Below are positions 1 to 12,669 of a stretch of DNA of 64,000 bases, one piece after another; position 1 is the first letter of the stretch, and each line of letters starts with the position of its first letter. The stretch lies in NCBI GenBank assembly GCA_009617715.1, contig VTFK01000148.1, forward strand, positions 186,001 to 250,000. The letters run 5' to 3'. The notes below the pieces were generated by a model that was not told where the DNA came from, searched no databases, and saw only the letters and a list, made by a program, of their open reading frames with translations. Origin of the DNA: Plectrocnemia conspersa. Its lineage: Eukaryota > Arthropoda > Insecta > Trichoptera > Polycentropodidae. Position numbers and translations under genes: made by a program.

Positions 1-3000
1 CTATTTCAATCAGAATTGTTGTACCATGTTGGAAATAAAACTTTGTTGAAATATAAAATAATGATGTAAAATATTCCTTAAAACATAACAAACTGTAATG
101 TATTAAAATTTTATATTGCACTAATGTTTTATTAGCTTTTTGACAAATAATGTAACACCATCGTATGGCAAATATTAGTAATGAAACAAGATTCCATTAC
201 AAATTATAAATTAGTGCCTTTGTAAGTATAAGTTACATTGCTGTTAATAATGAATATTCAATTTACTAAAGGATACTAAAATAATGAGCGAAAGCCTTGA
301 AATTAACACTTTAACAAAGCATTTTGCAAAAATGTTCTAAACTTTGATGTATGAATTGATATTTCTATATAAAATCTTTGGTACGATTTCATAAATATGA
401 CTTACAACGTTATTTTAAATATAAGTAACATAATATGTATAATTAAATGGTATATACACAACATATACAGATGAACATAAGTCTCATACATGTAATTAAA
501 ATAAACACAAAGTGTAGATGGAGCAGTATATGTGTTTATATTGAGCATATTAAGTAAGACGTCAAATATTTCTAATCTTTAGAACGTTATTTTGGTTAAT
601 TAATTTATAATTCTTGCTGATTGCAGATTTTGTAGCATCGATACAAATTTAATAAACATATTTATAATGTGATTCTACATACTTTTTGTTAATACATTAC
701 TTTTTAAATTCTTTATTGTACGTTCTGACTAAGTAAATGTATGCTTAAAAATATTTTTTTGATCAATGTTTGATTTTAACTGTGTTTAAAAAGGTTTTGC
801 TCATGTTAATAATTGTGATCAGGCAATCAATAAACCAACAGTTGAGACATGAAAAATATAAGTCACATAATTTCATCCATTCATATTATTTACATCATCC
901 CATATATTGTATATATCATTTAATTATACTTACATGTACATTATATAGCAATGGGTAATGTTGCATGACTAAAACAAACTATTTAGTATATGAAACTGAT
1001 TATAAATTATAGTTTGTCTAATTACAATTAAACACAAAGACGATATATGCCAGTGATAAATAAACAGTTTTATGTTACAATTTTAATCTATCACAAATAA
1101 TGGTACGTTTGAACATAATTGTAAACTATATATCGTAATGGTTGCACCAATGGGGCGAATTATCGACCTTAAAACCGTCTGGCGACCTACAGACAACACA
1201 ACTGTGGGGTTGCCAACTTGCAATACTGCAGAGAATTATATAACGAGGGGAACACTACATGTGTGTATCATACAACAAATACTAGTTTATTAAATATTAT
1301 AATTATGTATATATAAACAATACATATATTCAACATTATAAAATTTATTGATCATCAGTGACTCATGTAGAATAATATTTTAGCAATTTTAGTAATATCA
1401 ACTAATAACATTGTACAACACTTTTTTCATGTTTTTAAATACAGAAATATTTGATTTTAATGTTTTAATATTATAAAAAAATTGTATGTTTTTAAAACAC
1501 AAGTATATTATACTAGCGTCTTGGTATGGGGATCTGTAATATAGATTTTCGCAGCATATAAAAAAGTTCCTATTTACCACTACTTTATAACTAAAATTAG
1601 CGGTCTGAGCAATAATTATAAAATCTGCTCATAATTTTACATTTAATGTTTTTATAAACCAAATAAATGTTGTACAATGTAACTGAATAAATGAAATCAA
1701 TTTAATTTCCCGTTTTACATGCAACAATATTCAATCATCAAAGTAGTTAACGGTCACGGCAAATATTGCTGTAACTCATTTTTACATTTTAATAAAAAAA
1801 TTGATTCAATATGTACATTAGAATATATTGAAGAGTAAAAAATTAGTCAATGATATCAGCTGTGTCAAAATAAAAGCAATACACTTCTTAATAAACAGAC
1901 ACTACGTTAACTTTTATATCAACATACATTTATAATTCATGTTTAACAAACATCAAAAGCTATTGAATTAATAAATCTAATACAATTACTAGTTGCGTCG
2001 TTAGATATTTAACTTTATTAGTATATATTAAATAAATAATAACAATTCTACGTGTAAATATGTCACAGAGGAAAATCGAACGCTACTTGAATCTTAGTAA
2101 TGAATAATTATTTCTATTTAAATGGATGACTTTGTTGATTTTGTTATGAATTTTGTCTTATTTGATAACATTTATAATATTTGCAATCAAATATCTGTTG
2201 TGGCTTGAGAAAAAGTGATTTTATAACAATGTTAGCCTATTTATCAAATATTTGCAAATCCAGATCAGGAAACTAAAAATTTTTTAATAAAATCCATTTA
2301 TAAACATTATACAGGTTGGAGAGTGACCAAAACAAAACATAAACCATATTATAGACTAAAATTAAATATCTAATGATACAATAAATACTAATTTATATTG
2401 AAATTTCAGTAAAATCTTTTAATTTGTTAAATAAAATATTGTTTAAATGTCAGGATTTAGTAAGTATTTATTTCATGAGTTCATAAACTTATTTAATAAT
2501 ATTGTAATGTAACAAAAATTGCTTTCGTTACAGAAAGTTGTATGAAGCAAAGTTTTCAATAAAAATATAAAGCAATAACAATAAAAATATTTAAACAACA
2601 AATTTTATATTTATCAACGCACTTTTTAACCAAATAGCAGTAAAATTCTCTATAAACATATAGTAAGTAAAGAGTAAGATACAAATGTTATTTTATTCAC
2701 AATATTTAGTGAGACGTATTGAAAAAACTGGATATGATTAAAGATGAGGAATAAATAACAGTAGTGGATTTATTTTACTTTAATCCACAAAATGTATCAA
2801 TGTACTCAAAGGTCAACAGAAATCAGCGCTTGTGACTTTTGGTTGGAATGTTGTAAGAAATGTATATAAGGCATCATAAAATAAGAAGTTTTGTTACAAT
2901 ACAGAGCTTGCATTATTAAATTTGAAGGATTTATGTAAAAAATATTACTATCTTTAAGAACCACAAAAAAATAGATAAGCACATTTATTCTTGTAGAATA

Positions 3001-3560
3001 TTTGTGCCACCCTTTTATATTGTAAATATAATATAAAAATAAAATGTAGCTCTCAAGTAAAATCTTTTCCTTTTCATAAAACTTATGTATTTTTGGTTGA
3101 TGATCATTGATAGCTTATCATTTCTGTATGTTCTCATTCCCATACGTGTAGATAAATCAATATATGTAAGTGATACTTTACTATATATGCAGATATATAA
3201 ATAAAATGGTATTTTACTACAAATGCAAAAGTTTCATAAGAAACGTTATATTAAACCTTAACAAATAAAAACAACCGAGACTAGAATTTTATCACGTTAT
3301 TAGCTATTACTTTATGATTGTTTTAATTTTGGTTTAGTCAAAATAGTTTAATAAACATAATTTCAATCAAATGAATAATTAAACTCATTTTAAAATACTA
3401 TACATTTCCTTAAAACGAATACGTAATGTCATAAACACTACAAAATAATATTTTTTATTTTACTCAAGTATAAGTAAATATATTATATTCTAAATGTCAC
3501 ATGAACGTTAAACTAAATAACTTGATGGTACATGTAGCTCAATCATGACCATTATTTTAA
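1..3560. other. AT-rich intergenic DNA, no gene seen
   Basis: This stretch lies beyond the 3' end of the HES gene. The open frames in it are short and of low complexity. I see no domain, transposon terminus or structured RNA. Confidence 0.6.
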
Positions 3561-3566
3561 AAGCTC

Positions 3567-3572
3567 TTTATT
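3567..3572 (-). terminator. Candidate polyadenylation signal of the HES gene
   Basis: The first AATAAA hexamer on the minus strand after the WRPW stop codon lies about 350 nt downstream. In DNA this AT-rich such a hexamer is expected by chance, so position is the only support. Confidence 0.25.
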
Positions 3573-3924
3573 AAGAAGTATAGCAATTTAATAAATCATA
3601 TTGAGATTTTGATTAGAGCAATATTATAATACTCCCTACTCATTTTTCAAGCAATCCAAATAATTTTACATTTCATATACGTTATAGATACAAAAAATAA
3701 TAAATAAATACTACATCAATGAAAAAATAAGTCTAATGGTACATATTTTATATAAATATTTATGTATAAATCATAATGTTTATAACCAATTAGTGAATTT
3801 GAATTAAAAATAATGGCGATAAATGAAAGTTTATGTCAAATCGTTTATCAGCGATCATACCAAAAATATATATCATTTCTTCAAACCCTTTCAGTCTTTC
3901 TCTTGTCGTTCATCACTAAACATT

Positions 3925-4754
3925 TTACCACGGTCTCCACATTGGATCGTCAATTGGATTGGGGTTTACTTGGGCCCCGTTAAGACGTTCTACTTCATAG
4001 CTCATTTGCATCAGACTGTTGAAATAGTTATTGTTGTAGCTGTGCATCATAGATTGGTTTAACATCATCAGTTTCAAGGCTTCACTTTGTGCAGTTGCAA
4101 TTTTTTGATTTTCGGCATTGATAATATCATAACGATTGGGCACTTGTGCATCTAACTTGGCAATCTTGGGTTTCATGTTTCGCAAGTACAAAGAATTGAT
4201 CCTTTTCTCTTCGGGTTCCTGGCGTTTGATCTGAGGCAATACAGAGGCTACGTTGTTGTTGCGAACGGTCGATATGATCTTTCTGGTTTTGTATATCTTG
4301 TGATCAACGGGATTCGGTATCTTGAAGGGGCTCACCATATCGATTTCATGTTTTTGGATCTTTTGGATCTTTGCCGGTTTCATGCTTTCTAACTTTGCCA
4401 TTGTGTAATCGAGGGGCTCTGAGTTTGGAGTTGTCTTATATTCGACGAATGTCTCTTGGGGCTTAATGGCGGGGTTATTTTTGTATGTGGGTTCAATGTA
4501 TGTTGATACAGATTGCTCTTTCTTGACCATGGTCTGGTTTTTATTGTTGCTATTGTTGTTGTTGTTATTGTTGTTGTTGTTGCCTTTCTTGAAGTCTATT
4601 TCTAGACCACAAGCTTCCAAATGCTTAATAACAATCAACTTGAAATCTTTCTCCATCCATTCGGTAAAAGTTGTGATGTTCATGTCTGGGATGCTCAAAA
4701 ACCGTTCTAACTCCCTGATGCAGTCCAAGTATCCAGCTTGATACTTATCCAGGT
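3925..4754 (-). CDS. HES-family bHLH-Orange repressor, last coding exon (Orange domain and WRPW tail)
   Basis: This exon encodes the C-terminal part of a Hairy/Enhancer-of-split-type transcriptional repressor. It opens after a TTTCAG acceptor (intron AG at 4756-4755). Its first full codons read LDKYQAGYLDCIRELERF, the start of an Orange domain that runs to about LEACGLEIDF (roughly protein residues 104-157). A 13-residue stretch of almost pure asparagine follows, then a long, poorly conserved, lysine- and asparagine-rich middle. The protein ends in DDPMWRPW and a stop. In this family WRPW recruits the Groucho/TLE corepressor and the Orange domain governs partner choice; both are family knowledge. 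With the upstream exon the protein is about 378 residues, normal for arthropod family members. The exon phase (two bases completing a split codon) matches the upstream exon. I cannot say which paralogue (hairy, deadpan, E(spl), HES-like) this is, so no symbol is given. Confidence 0.92.
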
Positions 4755-6272
4755 CTGAAATTACAAAATATTTATGTAAGTTTCATTGAGAAAATTGTTT
4801 TTACAGTTCAATTTGCCAATTTTGTATCGGCCAATGTTTTAAAATAAAACATTTTATGCACGATATTACCATTTGTGTCTGTATATATCATTATTCATAT
4901 AAATCAAATAATCTTACGTTTGTATCAAAAAAATGTTGTAGTGTTTTTGTATATTGCAATTAGTTGTTTAGGTTTTTTTATATTTAGATTTAGCTTTTTT
5001 ATGATAAAATACGATTTCATTTTTATTTTAAAATTCGTATTATTTTTATTTTGTTATATACTTGTAAGTAAACCTATTAAAATCGTGGCATGTGGCCAAA
5101 CTGTTGCCCAAGATAAAACGAAGAGTACAGGTTGTATGTATGTTGTGTTTTCTTTTTTGCTCCTGTCTGTTCCCGTCCGACAGTGACAGTTCTAAATCAG
5201 TGTTACCAGACAGTAAAATCAAAGACGTGTATAAATTATCAAATTTTCTATTTGATGTATATTTATATGTAAAATATGTATCTCTGCAGATATTTCGTAC
5301 GGAAGTTGGATTACACATTTAATATGCTTAAATTCAAAAAGATGTTTCGAAACAATGTGAAAGTAGGCCCCGGGGCAAAAAAATAGTTTTTATTAAAAAT
5401 ATCGAGCTACATCACTGGAGAAACCACACAGAAATTAAAAACCTTGAAGGTTTTTAATTTCTAACGTGACTGGGAGATCAAAATTATGATTATTATTCAA
5501 TATCGATCGATCATCACAGATTAGGGTTTCCTAGATTTTCTTGATCTCACTGATGATTGTTTAAATTCGAGCTAGATCATGCATGTATGGTATAAAATAT
5601 ATTTATATGAGCTCAATTCAGCTCAGAAGGGAATATTACATATGTATTTAAAACATATTCGAATAATACTCGGCATTTCACATTACTGTCCACAGCGTAT
5701 TTGATACTTATGTTGACCATGTGAGAGTTAAAATTAAAATGTAATTATACATAATGTCAAGATCTTTAATGAATGTTTTCTTTTTAAAATAATTTCTGCG
5801 GTGTCGTAGTGAAAGCATTTGCAGAAAGTCTTTCAAGAAAATGTAACAACTCTATCAATGATTATTGATTTACTGAAACCCATCTACACAACAAATTACT
5901 ATAAATCATATTAAAGGGATGAAGTAATCGTTTTAATGGATTTTATTATTAAGAAATCATCAACTTGTAACAGTAATTCCAAGTGATCATATATCGTGCT
6001 TATGTCATTTAATACTAAGATTTCATCTATGTGGTGCTTCTAAGCATATTGATCACTATTTTTTGAAATATAAATAATTTGTTGAAGATTCTCTGCCAAA
6101 TAGTGATTGATGTACTGATAAAGATTGTTTTTTTTTTATCAAACCAAACAAAATGTTGGCAGTGGAACGTGTAAGCCTAAATCAATGTTGTTGATCTACG
6201 AGTGAGTGATTATAGCGATAAATATATCTATGCAAAACAAATATTAAAATGTTAAAATTGTTGAAATTATAC
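4755..6272 (-). other. Intron between bHLH and Orange exons
   Basis: This 1.5-kb AT-rich interval is bounded by a donor at 6272-6271 and an acceptor at 4756-4755. About 5490-5600 holds a copy of a dispersed SINE-like repeat tail (CACAGATTAGGGTTTCC followed by TTCGAGCTAGATCATG). Around 5090-5230 there is a slightly GC-richer patch that is open in several frames on both strands. I do not recognise it and would not call it a gene. Confidence 0.7.
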
Positions 6273-6579
6273 CATTATTTTCACAGGCCCTCAGTGCCTT
6301 CAGATGCCTGACGGCCATCTCCAAGATGTCGGCCTTCTCCAACCTGACTTGCTTGCGTCCGCACCTTCCATCTCCGAGCAGAATGGTCTTCAGCTCTGCC
6401 AGGCTGCGATTGATCCTGGCCCTCCTCCTCTTCTCCGTCAAAGGTTTATTAGCACGCCTCATCTGGGGAGACTTGGGCGACCTGGGAGACCTGGGGGATT
6501 GGCGACCTCTCGGCGATGTTGCCCCGCTCTCCCGATTAAGCGCTTTCCAGCCCATTGTCTCGCGCGAATGAGAATCCAT
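6273..6579 (-). CDS. HES-family bHLH-Orange repressor, start codon and bHLH exon
   Basis: This is the first coding exon of the repressor whose last exon lies at 4754..3925. The spliced exon starts at 6585, after a TATTTGCAG acceptor, and the first ATG follows six bases later at 6579. Residues 27-38 form an RQSPRSPRSPKSP run of Ser-Pro sites, possible proline-directed kinase targets. The bHLH domain is residues 41-97. Its basic region contains NKPLTEKRRRARINRSL, with the proline typical of HES proteins. Helix 2 is EKADILEMAVRHLKAL. The loop, GDGRCGRKQVRL, is cysteine- and arginine-containing and unlike the usual lysine-rich HES loop. Two donors keep the frame into the next exon: GTATAA (exon end 6273, used here, 102 complete codons) and GTGAAA (exon end 6285). 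A transcript is needed to choose. By family knowledge the protein should bind N-box or class C sites in the nucleus and repress transcription. Confidence 0.9.
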
Positions 6580-7108
6580 CAAACTCTGCAAATATTAAAG
6601 ATTATTTTATTTGAATCCCGACTGCACATTACAAAGTGCGATGCTTTACATATTTTATTAAAACCAAAACCAAACCGAAATACAAAAATCATTTTTTTCT
6701 ACCTGTCAAGGGACCATTAAAGGTTGAAAATAATACTGCCGGCTACATGATGAAAAGCTTTATCTCAGTATGAAAGACGGCACGTTGTTTATTTATTATA
6801 CATGCTAAAAATTAACTGTTACCAAGCGGATTTTTTATGGACATCATAAAGCAAACTGTATCATAGAACATACACTAGAATTCCATAAAAGCATATAAAG
6901 AAGCTCCTACTTGCTTAGATGTATTTCCAAAAAGTAATCCCAAAAATGAATCGACTTCGTGAATTATCTAAGGAACGGTAGTTGATGTTTATACACGATC
7001 ATTAAGTTTGTATTTGCTCTTTAAGCGTTGATGATTATTATAAAAAAAACCTTCTTAATTGTTTAATGATCTAGGATTGAGCCCGTTTGTACTAATGTCG
7101 GTCATATA

Positions 7109-7351
7109 CAGTGGCGTAGCTATGGGGAGGGCGAGGGGGGGACCGCCACGAGCGGCACTTGCTTGGGTGCGGCATATTCGCGATGGGATCGTCTAGTATG
7201 GTTCTTAACCCTGAATGCACTAAAATATATCAATAATCAATTAATTATTTTAAGAAATGCTGATTTTATGACCCTCCAAAAAATGTATTGCGGGGGGGGG
7301 GGGCAATTTTAAGGATCTCCCCGGGCGGCACATACCTTAGCCACGCCACTG
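7109..7351. mobile_element. hAT-type MITE with 8-bp target duplication
   Basis: This 243-bp element begins CAGTGGCGTAGCTA and ends with a near inverted complement, TAGCCACGCCACTG. It is flanked by perfect 8-bp direct repeats, GTCATATA (7101-7108 and 7352-7359). The interior is unusually G-rich, with a run of twelve G at 7292-7303, and has no coding capacity. The 8-bp duplication and CAGTG terminus are hallmarks of hAT elements. Near-intact ends suggest a fairly recent insertion. Confidence 0.9.
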
Positions 7352-7374
7352 GTCATATAGAATATATATCACCG

Positions 7375-7600
7375 ACAATCTATATAGTGGTATAAGTCGG
7401 TGAATACTATCTGAACTACTTGAGTTCACATCCCATGTAGTCCCTAGTGTGTTTTTAAATGTCTATCGTAATTTATATATAATATAAAAATTGATAGTTA
7501 TCAGAGATTAGGTTTTCTTATATTTTCCTAATCTTATGGGTAATAATCTTGATTATTCATAGTGGCATCTATTGCTTTTAAGCTATAATAATAGTTTATA
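7375..7600 (+). repeat. tRNA-derived SINE-like copy
   Basis: This starts just after the hAT MITE. It contains GAGTTCACATCCCATGTAG, resembling a decayed Pol III B box, then TCCCTAGTGTG and the body motif CAGAGATTAGGTTTTC. The same order of blocks occurs near 52170-52350. The body block alone occurs near 5490 and 57040. Insertion borders are not clear. Confidence 0.45.
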
Positions 7601-7609
7601 TCTAATAAA

Positions 7610-10565
7610 ATATAGTATGTCACTCATTTACAGACTGGTTTTACTACGTATTAGTTGTTAATTGTCTTTACCCCGTTGGCCTGTCATGTTGCAACGAAAG
7701 ATTTACGATAATTAAATAAATATTGAACGTGTAGTTCATAGAACCGTCATAATGCCAAAGACACCATATTCAGTAGAAATGGCTTGCGACATTTTTCTGT
7801 TCCCTCAAGGACATTGAAAGTGCAGCTTTTTGTGACTATGAAGGAAATAAATGTGATGAAGACTACGAATGTCTGGTGGATTGATTGGGACTAATTTGAA
7901 GAGGAACATATCAATAATAAATTATAAATATATACTTTTTTTTTAACACGTCGAGTATCAAGGACTGTTCCTCAGAAACATTTTATTTTGTAAGCGCAAC
8001 GTGTCGTACCAAATACCACCCTTATTATTTTATGGTGCATTTTAAATGAGCAATAACTTTTCAGACTTTTTAGACTGAAATTAGCATTTGCTTGAATTAA
8101 ATGGCATGTTCCATGTGTGTAGCAATTACTATTTTATTAACAATGTCTTAAATTGCGAAATTAATTTTTTAATGCGTCAGTTCATTATCGTAGCCAGTGT
8201 TCCTCCACTGAAGTTAATGTCTTGATAAGTAACGATCGGTAGTGTCACTTGTAGAATGCGGAACTGTTAATTGACATCATGAGCTGATATATATCGAAAG
8301 ATAAAACAATTGTCAAAAAAACTAATTAAGTTAGGTTTTGCAATATAATACTCGGTCTATAGTATTTTACATATAGCTAGCGATGGTGATGCGCTATTGA
8401 TTGAAGCTGCCACTGTATATATATATAGAAGATGCGCAAACAATGCCTTCGTTAAATCAGCAATCAATTCAACCGGACCATGATGAGAAACGTGACGAAT
8501 ATAAATTTTAAGGTATTGAGTTCGATAAACGTGGACTACTACTTGATTTCTCATTTGTATATCTTAAATACATCTAAATCATAAACAAATATTTCTGTGC
8601 AACTCTCTTAAGTGCTAGTCATTAACTTACATTAACAATCTATCGTTATACTTTTTTATTATTTAAAGGAATTCAATGCATCATAGTGCATCATAATTAA
8701 TTATAAAAATTTAATTTATATTGCTATTTGCTTAACACAATACGCCTGGATCAAAAGTATTTTATATATAGAAGATCTGTTGACATAACCACCGTAATTG
8801 GGGGAACATAAAAATTGAGATCTTTTACTTAATCATAATATTTTACTTTACATCGTGAGTAATAGTGTCAACGAATAATACATACAACTATGTTGTCTTA
8901 ACTTACTTAAATCGAGATATTTAATGCTCTTGATGAGTATTTTAATTTAATTAATTTTAAGGTGAATTAAATCAGCGTTCTTCATCCAAAAGAGCGAAAC
9001 TCTTTGTTGGATAAAGAATTGAAAATTTAGTCATTTTTGATCTCGTGGTTTGGCATACATATTTACCACTAAGAAAATTAGTAAGATGCGCTCATAATAA
9101 ATCTTATACGAAGAATATGATTTTTTATTGCCGCTAACGTCCGCGTAATACTCATATATTCAATACAATAAATCAAAGACGTAAGCTCAAAGCTTCTATC
9201 ATCATATTGTTCGTATTCCTGAACATTTTCAAAAGTTAGAATTCTTCTTGAGACCTGTCAGATATAAAAATCAAACAAAGAAACCTAATGGAAGTCAATG
9301 CAACGCTTCGACTTTCAGAAGCAAAGCTGCATCCACGGTTATCAAATATTCCAGCAGGAAGTAGCAGCAGATTTCGCACTTACTCTATATGAGTTAAATA
9401 TTGTTTCTAAACGTATTTTTTGAAATAAGTATTTTTGCGAGCTGCAATTTTTTTTATCTAGTTATATAAAAATAACTATAATAATATATTATAAAATAAA
9501 TATTAAAAATTGTTTTTTTCTGGCATCAACACACAATGCATATAATAAAGCTATGGTATATAAAGTGACAAAAAACTATATTTGATATTATAGTGTGGTA
9601 TCTAAGTATTTTTATTTATTTATTTCGAGCTTCCTTATCGTCTTTCTTGTGCGTATAATAGATATGTATTGCAATAATTGAACGATCCTCATTAAAAAAA
9701 ATAATACGTCATAAATAACATGCACAAATCTATTGTAAACAAAGTCTAGTATAGATTTATGTGTGTATCTATGTGTATCTAGTGGTATAGTAGATATAAT
9801 ATATATTTTTATGCAACTTATGTATTCATGATTTTCTCATTGTATATTTTCGGAGAAATCCAAAAGAATTAATTGAATACTTATGGTATACAACCACATT
9901 TAATGTTTTATAATTAAATAAAAAAATATTTAAAAAGTTAAAAAGTAAAAAAAAAACATTGTAACTGAAATTTTATGTAACAAATGTAGTTTTGTTTAAT
10001 AAAATCTTTCACAAACGTAAAAAATTTAAGAATCATTTTGCTAAAAACAATATGCTATTTTCAGTCACTAAAAATTAATTCATAATGTGGGGGCTCACCA
10101 GTGTATTTAAAACTTTCTATTTAATTGCACAAATATACAACCCACACCCTGTAAATCCGAGTAAAATGGTATTTCACACGAGTATATCAACAGGTGGAAT
10201 ATTATATGCTCGAATATACAGCGGCGTAGATCTGCTTTAAAAGTGACGACTAGAATCAATATCAGACATGTCTGTTGTTATGGTTTCACTTCTAATGCAA
10301 ATAAATGAAAGCCGCTTGAAGCGAAAAGACTTATCGTTACGAATCAATAAAATCTTGTAATCATACACATTATCGTTTTAAACGTGCCAGTAATTTAACA
10401 ATAGTTTGATAAATCCAAATTCAAGAGCATATGGCTATTCACACGTAATTTATAAACTCAAACTACTGCTTTTTCTTCGTTCATTAAAAATATCTCCAAT
10501 TGAATAAAACAAACTATGCGTCGAGAAATTAGGTTCCGAAAAAATATCGAAAAAAAAGGAATGAA
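7610..10565. other. AT-rich presumed intron, no gene seen
   Basis: No conserved reading frame, transposon end or structured RNA is recognisable here. The longest open stretch (8554-8357 on the minus strand) looks non-coding. Confidence 0.55.
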
Positions 10566-10572
10566 AATTACA

Positions 10573-10644
10573 CCTATAAATCTTTAGAAAGACCTAACTA
10601 AAACAACAATATGTTTTTGTTAGGTCTTTCTAAAGATTTATAGG
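10573..10644. repeat. 26-bp perfect inverted repeat (hairpin)
   Basis: The arm 10573-10598 is the exact reverse complement of 10619-10644, separated by a 20-nt AT-rich spacer. The arm contains CTTTAGAAAGACC. Transcribed from either strand it would fold into a long perfect hairpin. No flanking duplication or known transposon terminus is visible. Confidence 0.9.
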
Positions 10645-10649
10645 ACACA

Positions 10650-12535
10650 GAACAATTTGTAAGTACAAAGGTATGAGTTATCTACTCTGCTCTTTAATTT
10701 AGTTCTAGGTATACAAATAAGATAAGTCGATTCAAGCAAAATTTAATTACTAAATCTGGAAAATATGACAACGGGGCACTTCGCGATTATCACCTCCACA
10801 TGCGCTAATGTTTTTTTAATTTATACGATACACTTTGAGGTCTTTACCGTATAATAAATATTCCGAGTTATTAATTACAGTATTAAGGGCGAACTCAACA
10901 AGTTTATTTATATCCTACTACTTATCTTAAATATCAACAAATTAATTTATTCTAAAATATAACTAAACACTATACATGCTACTGGTTATAACTAAGGTTG
11001 ATTTTAATCTATCAACTCTTAATGTGTTTTTTTAAGATTTCAAGAGATTGACCTTAATATTCTTAGCCCCTGATATTTATCAAAAAATATAGTTTAATGC
11101 ATAATTAAAGTGGGATTTTTTGATGTGCTGAATTTTGCTTTTGTGTTATATAAATGAGGAGCACAAGAGATTTAACATAGTTTATAATCAGTGGATATGT
11201 TAAACGGAGCATTTGTGAATTTTTGAAATGTCATAAAAATAAGTGTTTTTTTGACACTATCTCCTTTTTTAATTTTATAATGACTATAAAGAAACGGAGA
11301 CAGCCTACAACATATATGATGTGTAGGTGCTATCGTTGTTTTAACTACTTAAACGCTAGCGACTCACCGGTGCGTCCTTTGATGATTTAAACAAGTTTAC
11401 GAATTATTAAAAAAAAATATTTTTTAAAAACATGTTTAAATATTATTGTAAAAGCTTTATTATAACCAAATATTTTATATTTATTTAAAGAAAGATATTC
11501 AGACGCGTGAAGAGAAATAATTGGTGTCTTACTAAAAAGTCGCTGGCATTTAAAGGGTTAAATAGTCATCGATGGTTAGCTTTGTTAGCTTATCAACAAC
11601 TCATGAAGAAAGGGGCGATCACCCTTCAACCTTACCAATAGCAATATCATAAGCAACTGTAAAGATTAACGTCGGTACTCAAAACATAACGACCTGAACT
11701 AATCAATCGCAGTGGTGTCGTTTTTCACCACGACAATGCAACTGGGATATTTTATTGCATTTTCTTGTATTGACTTATCTTATCTTAATCTTACTTTTTT
11801 TAAATTATTAAAAATATTTTAATGGAAAAAAATAGACAACATGGGGATGAAAACAACACTGGGCACATTATTTGCATTAAAACCTAAAAGTTACTATTTT
11901 GATTGCATTAAAAACTCAGCCAAAAAATTATATACAGTCATTCGTAATACTTTTCATTATTTAATCAATTCAATTAATAAATTTTATGTAAAAAAGTTCT
12001 TATTTTAAAAAAAGATGACGTTACATATGCATCAACCTAAAATCATACCATATTTTATATAATTAATGTCTTTAATTATTTATTCATCAAATTATGACAG
12101 TATGGCTTAGATATATTATAAGTTTTTTTTAATTATCACCTGCCTTTAAATGACCGGAAATATGAGCGATCCTTATCAATATAAATGTCAATGAGATAAT
12201 GTCTTGATATAATAGAAGATATCAATTGCATCATGATCATTTTACTAAATTTTTAAGATAGTAAGCGAAGAAGAAACTAATATTTGTGTATAATAGTTCC
12301 TACATTGCATGAATCCATATAGATTATTTGAGATATGAGATGAATGCTAAATTATATACCGTTATATAACTAAACATCGTCTGAAATCTAGTGTTAAAAT
12401 TCACGATTAAACTAGGAACAAGGCACAGATAAAACCGGGTAAGAAAGCTAGTTATAAAGATATGATATTTATGAGTTATCTACGAGAATGAAAAATATTT
12501 TTCTCATAATAATCAGGCTTACAGGCGAAGAATTC
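10650..12535. other. AT-rich presumed intron, no gene seen
   Basis: No exon-like patch or mobile element is recognisable. Reading frames are short and low in complexity. Confidence 0.5.
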
Positions 12536-12639
12536 TCCAGCAATAATCGTTTTCTTCGAGCACCGCATCGCTTTCAATAGATCGGAACCACGTCCTACTT
12601 TAATCGCAAAAGCATTCTTGATGGTCTACCGAGACTTAC

Positions 12640-12669
12640 CGTAAATGCGACCGTACAACAAAACAACAT
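12640..12669 (-). promoter_or_regulatory. Possible alternative 5' exon of the HES gene
   Basis: In a moderately GC-rich patch (about 12540-12980) the minus strand has ATTTACG followed by GTAAGTCTCGG, a near-consensus donor (exon end 12640). An ATG at 12669 would encode MLFCCTVAFT before the donor. It would run in frame into the HES bHLH exon (SLMDSHSRETMG). The frame match has a one-in-three chance of being accidental. Several frames of the patch are open, including one on the minus strand at 13032-12688, with no recognisable domain. Confidence 0.25.

Noticed and set aside
4466..4741. Plus-strand frame rich in leucine opposite the HES exon
   Set aside because: It is the complement of the asparagine tract and Orange-domain codons of the real minus-strand exon.
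6304..6720. Plus-strand frames opposite the bHLH exon
   Set aside because: The minus strand encodes an unmistakable bHLH domain; these are shadows.
7292..7303. Run of twelve G as a G-quadruplex regulatory element
   Set aside because: It lies inside a hAT MITE whose whole interior is G-rich. A host function is not supported.
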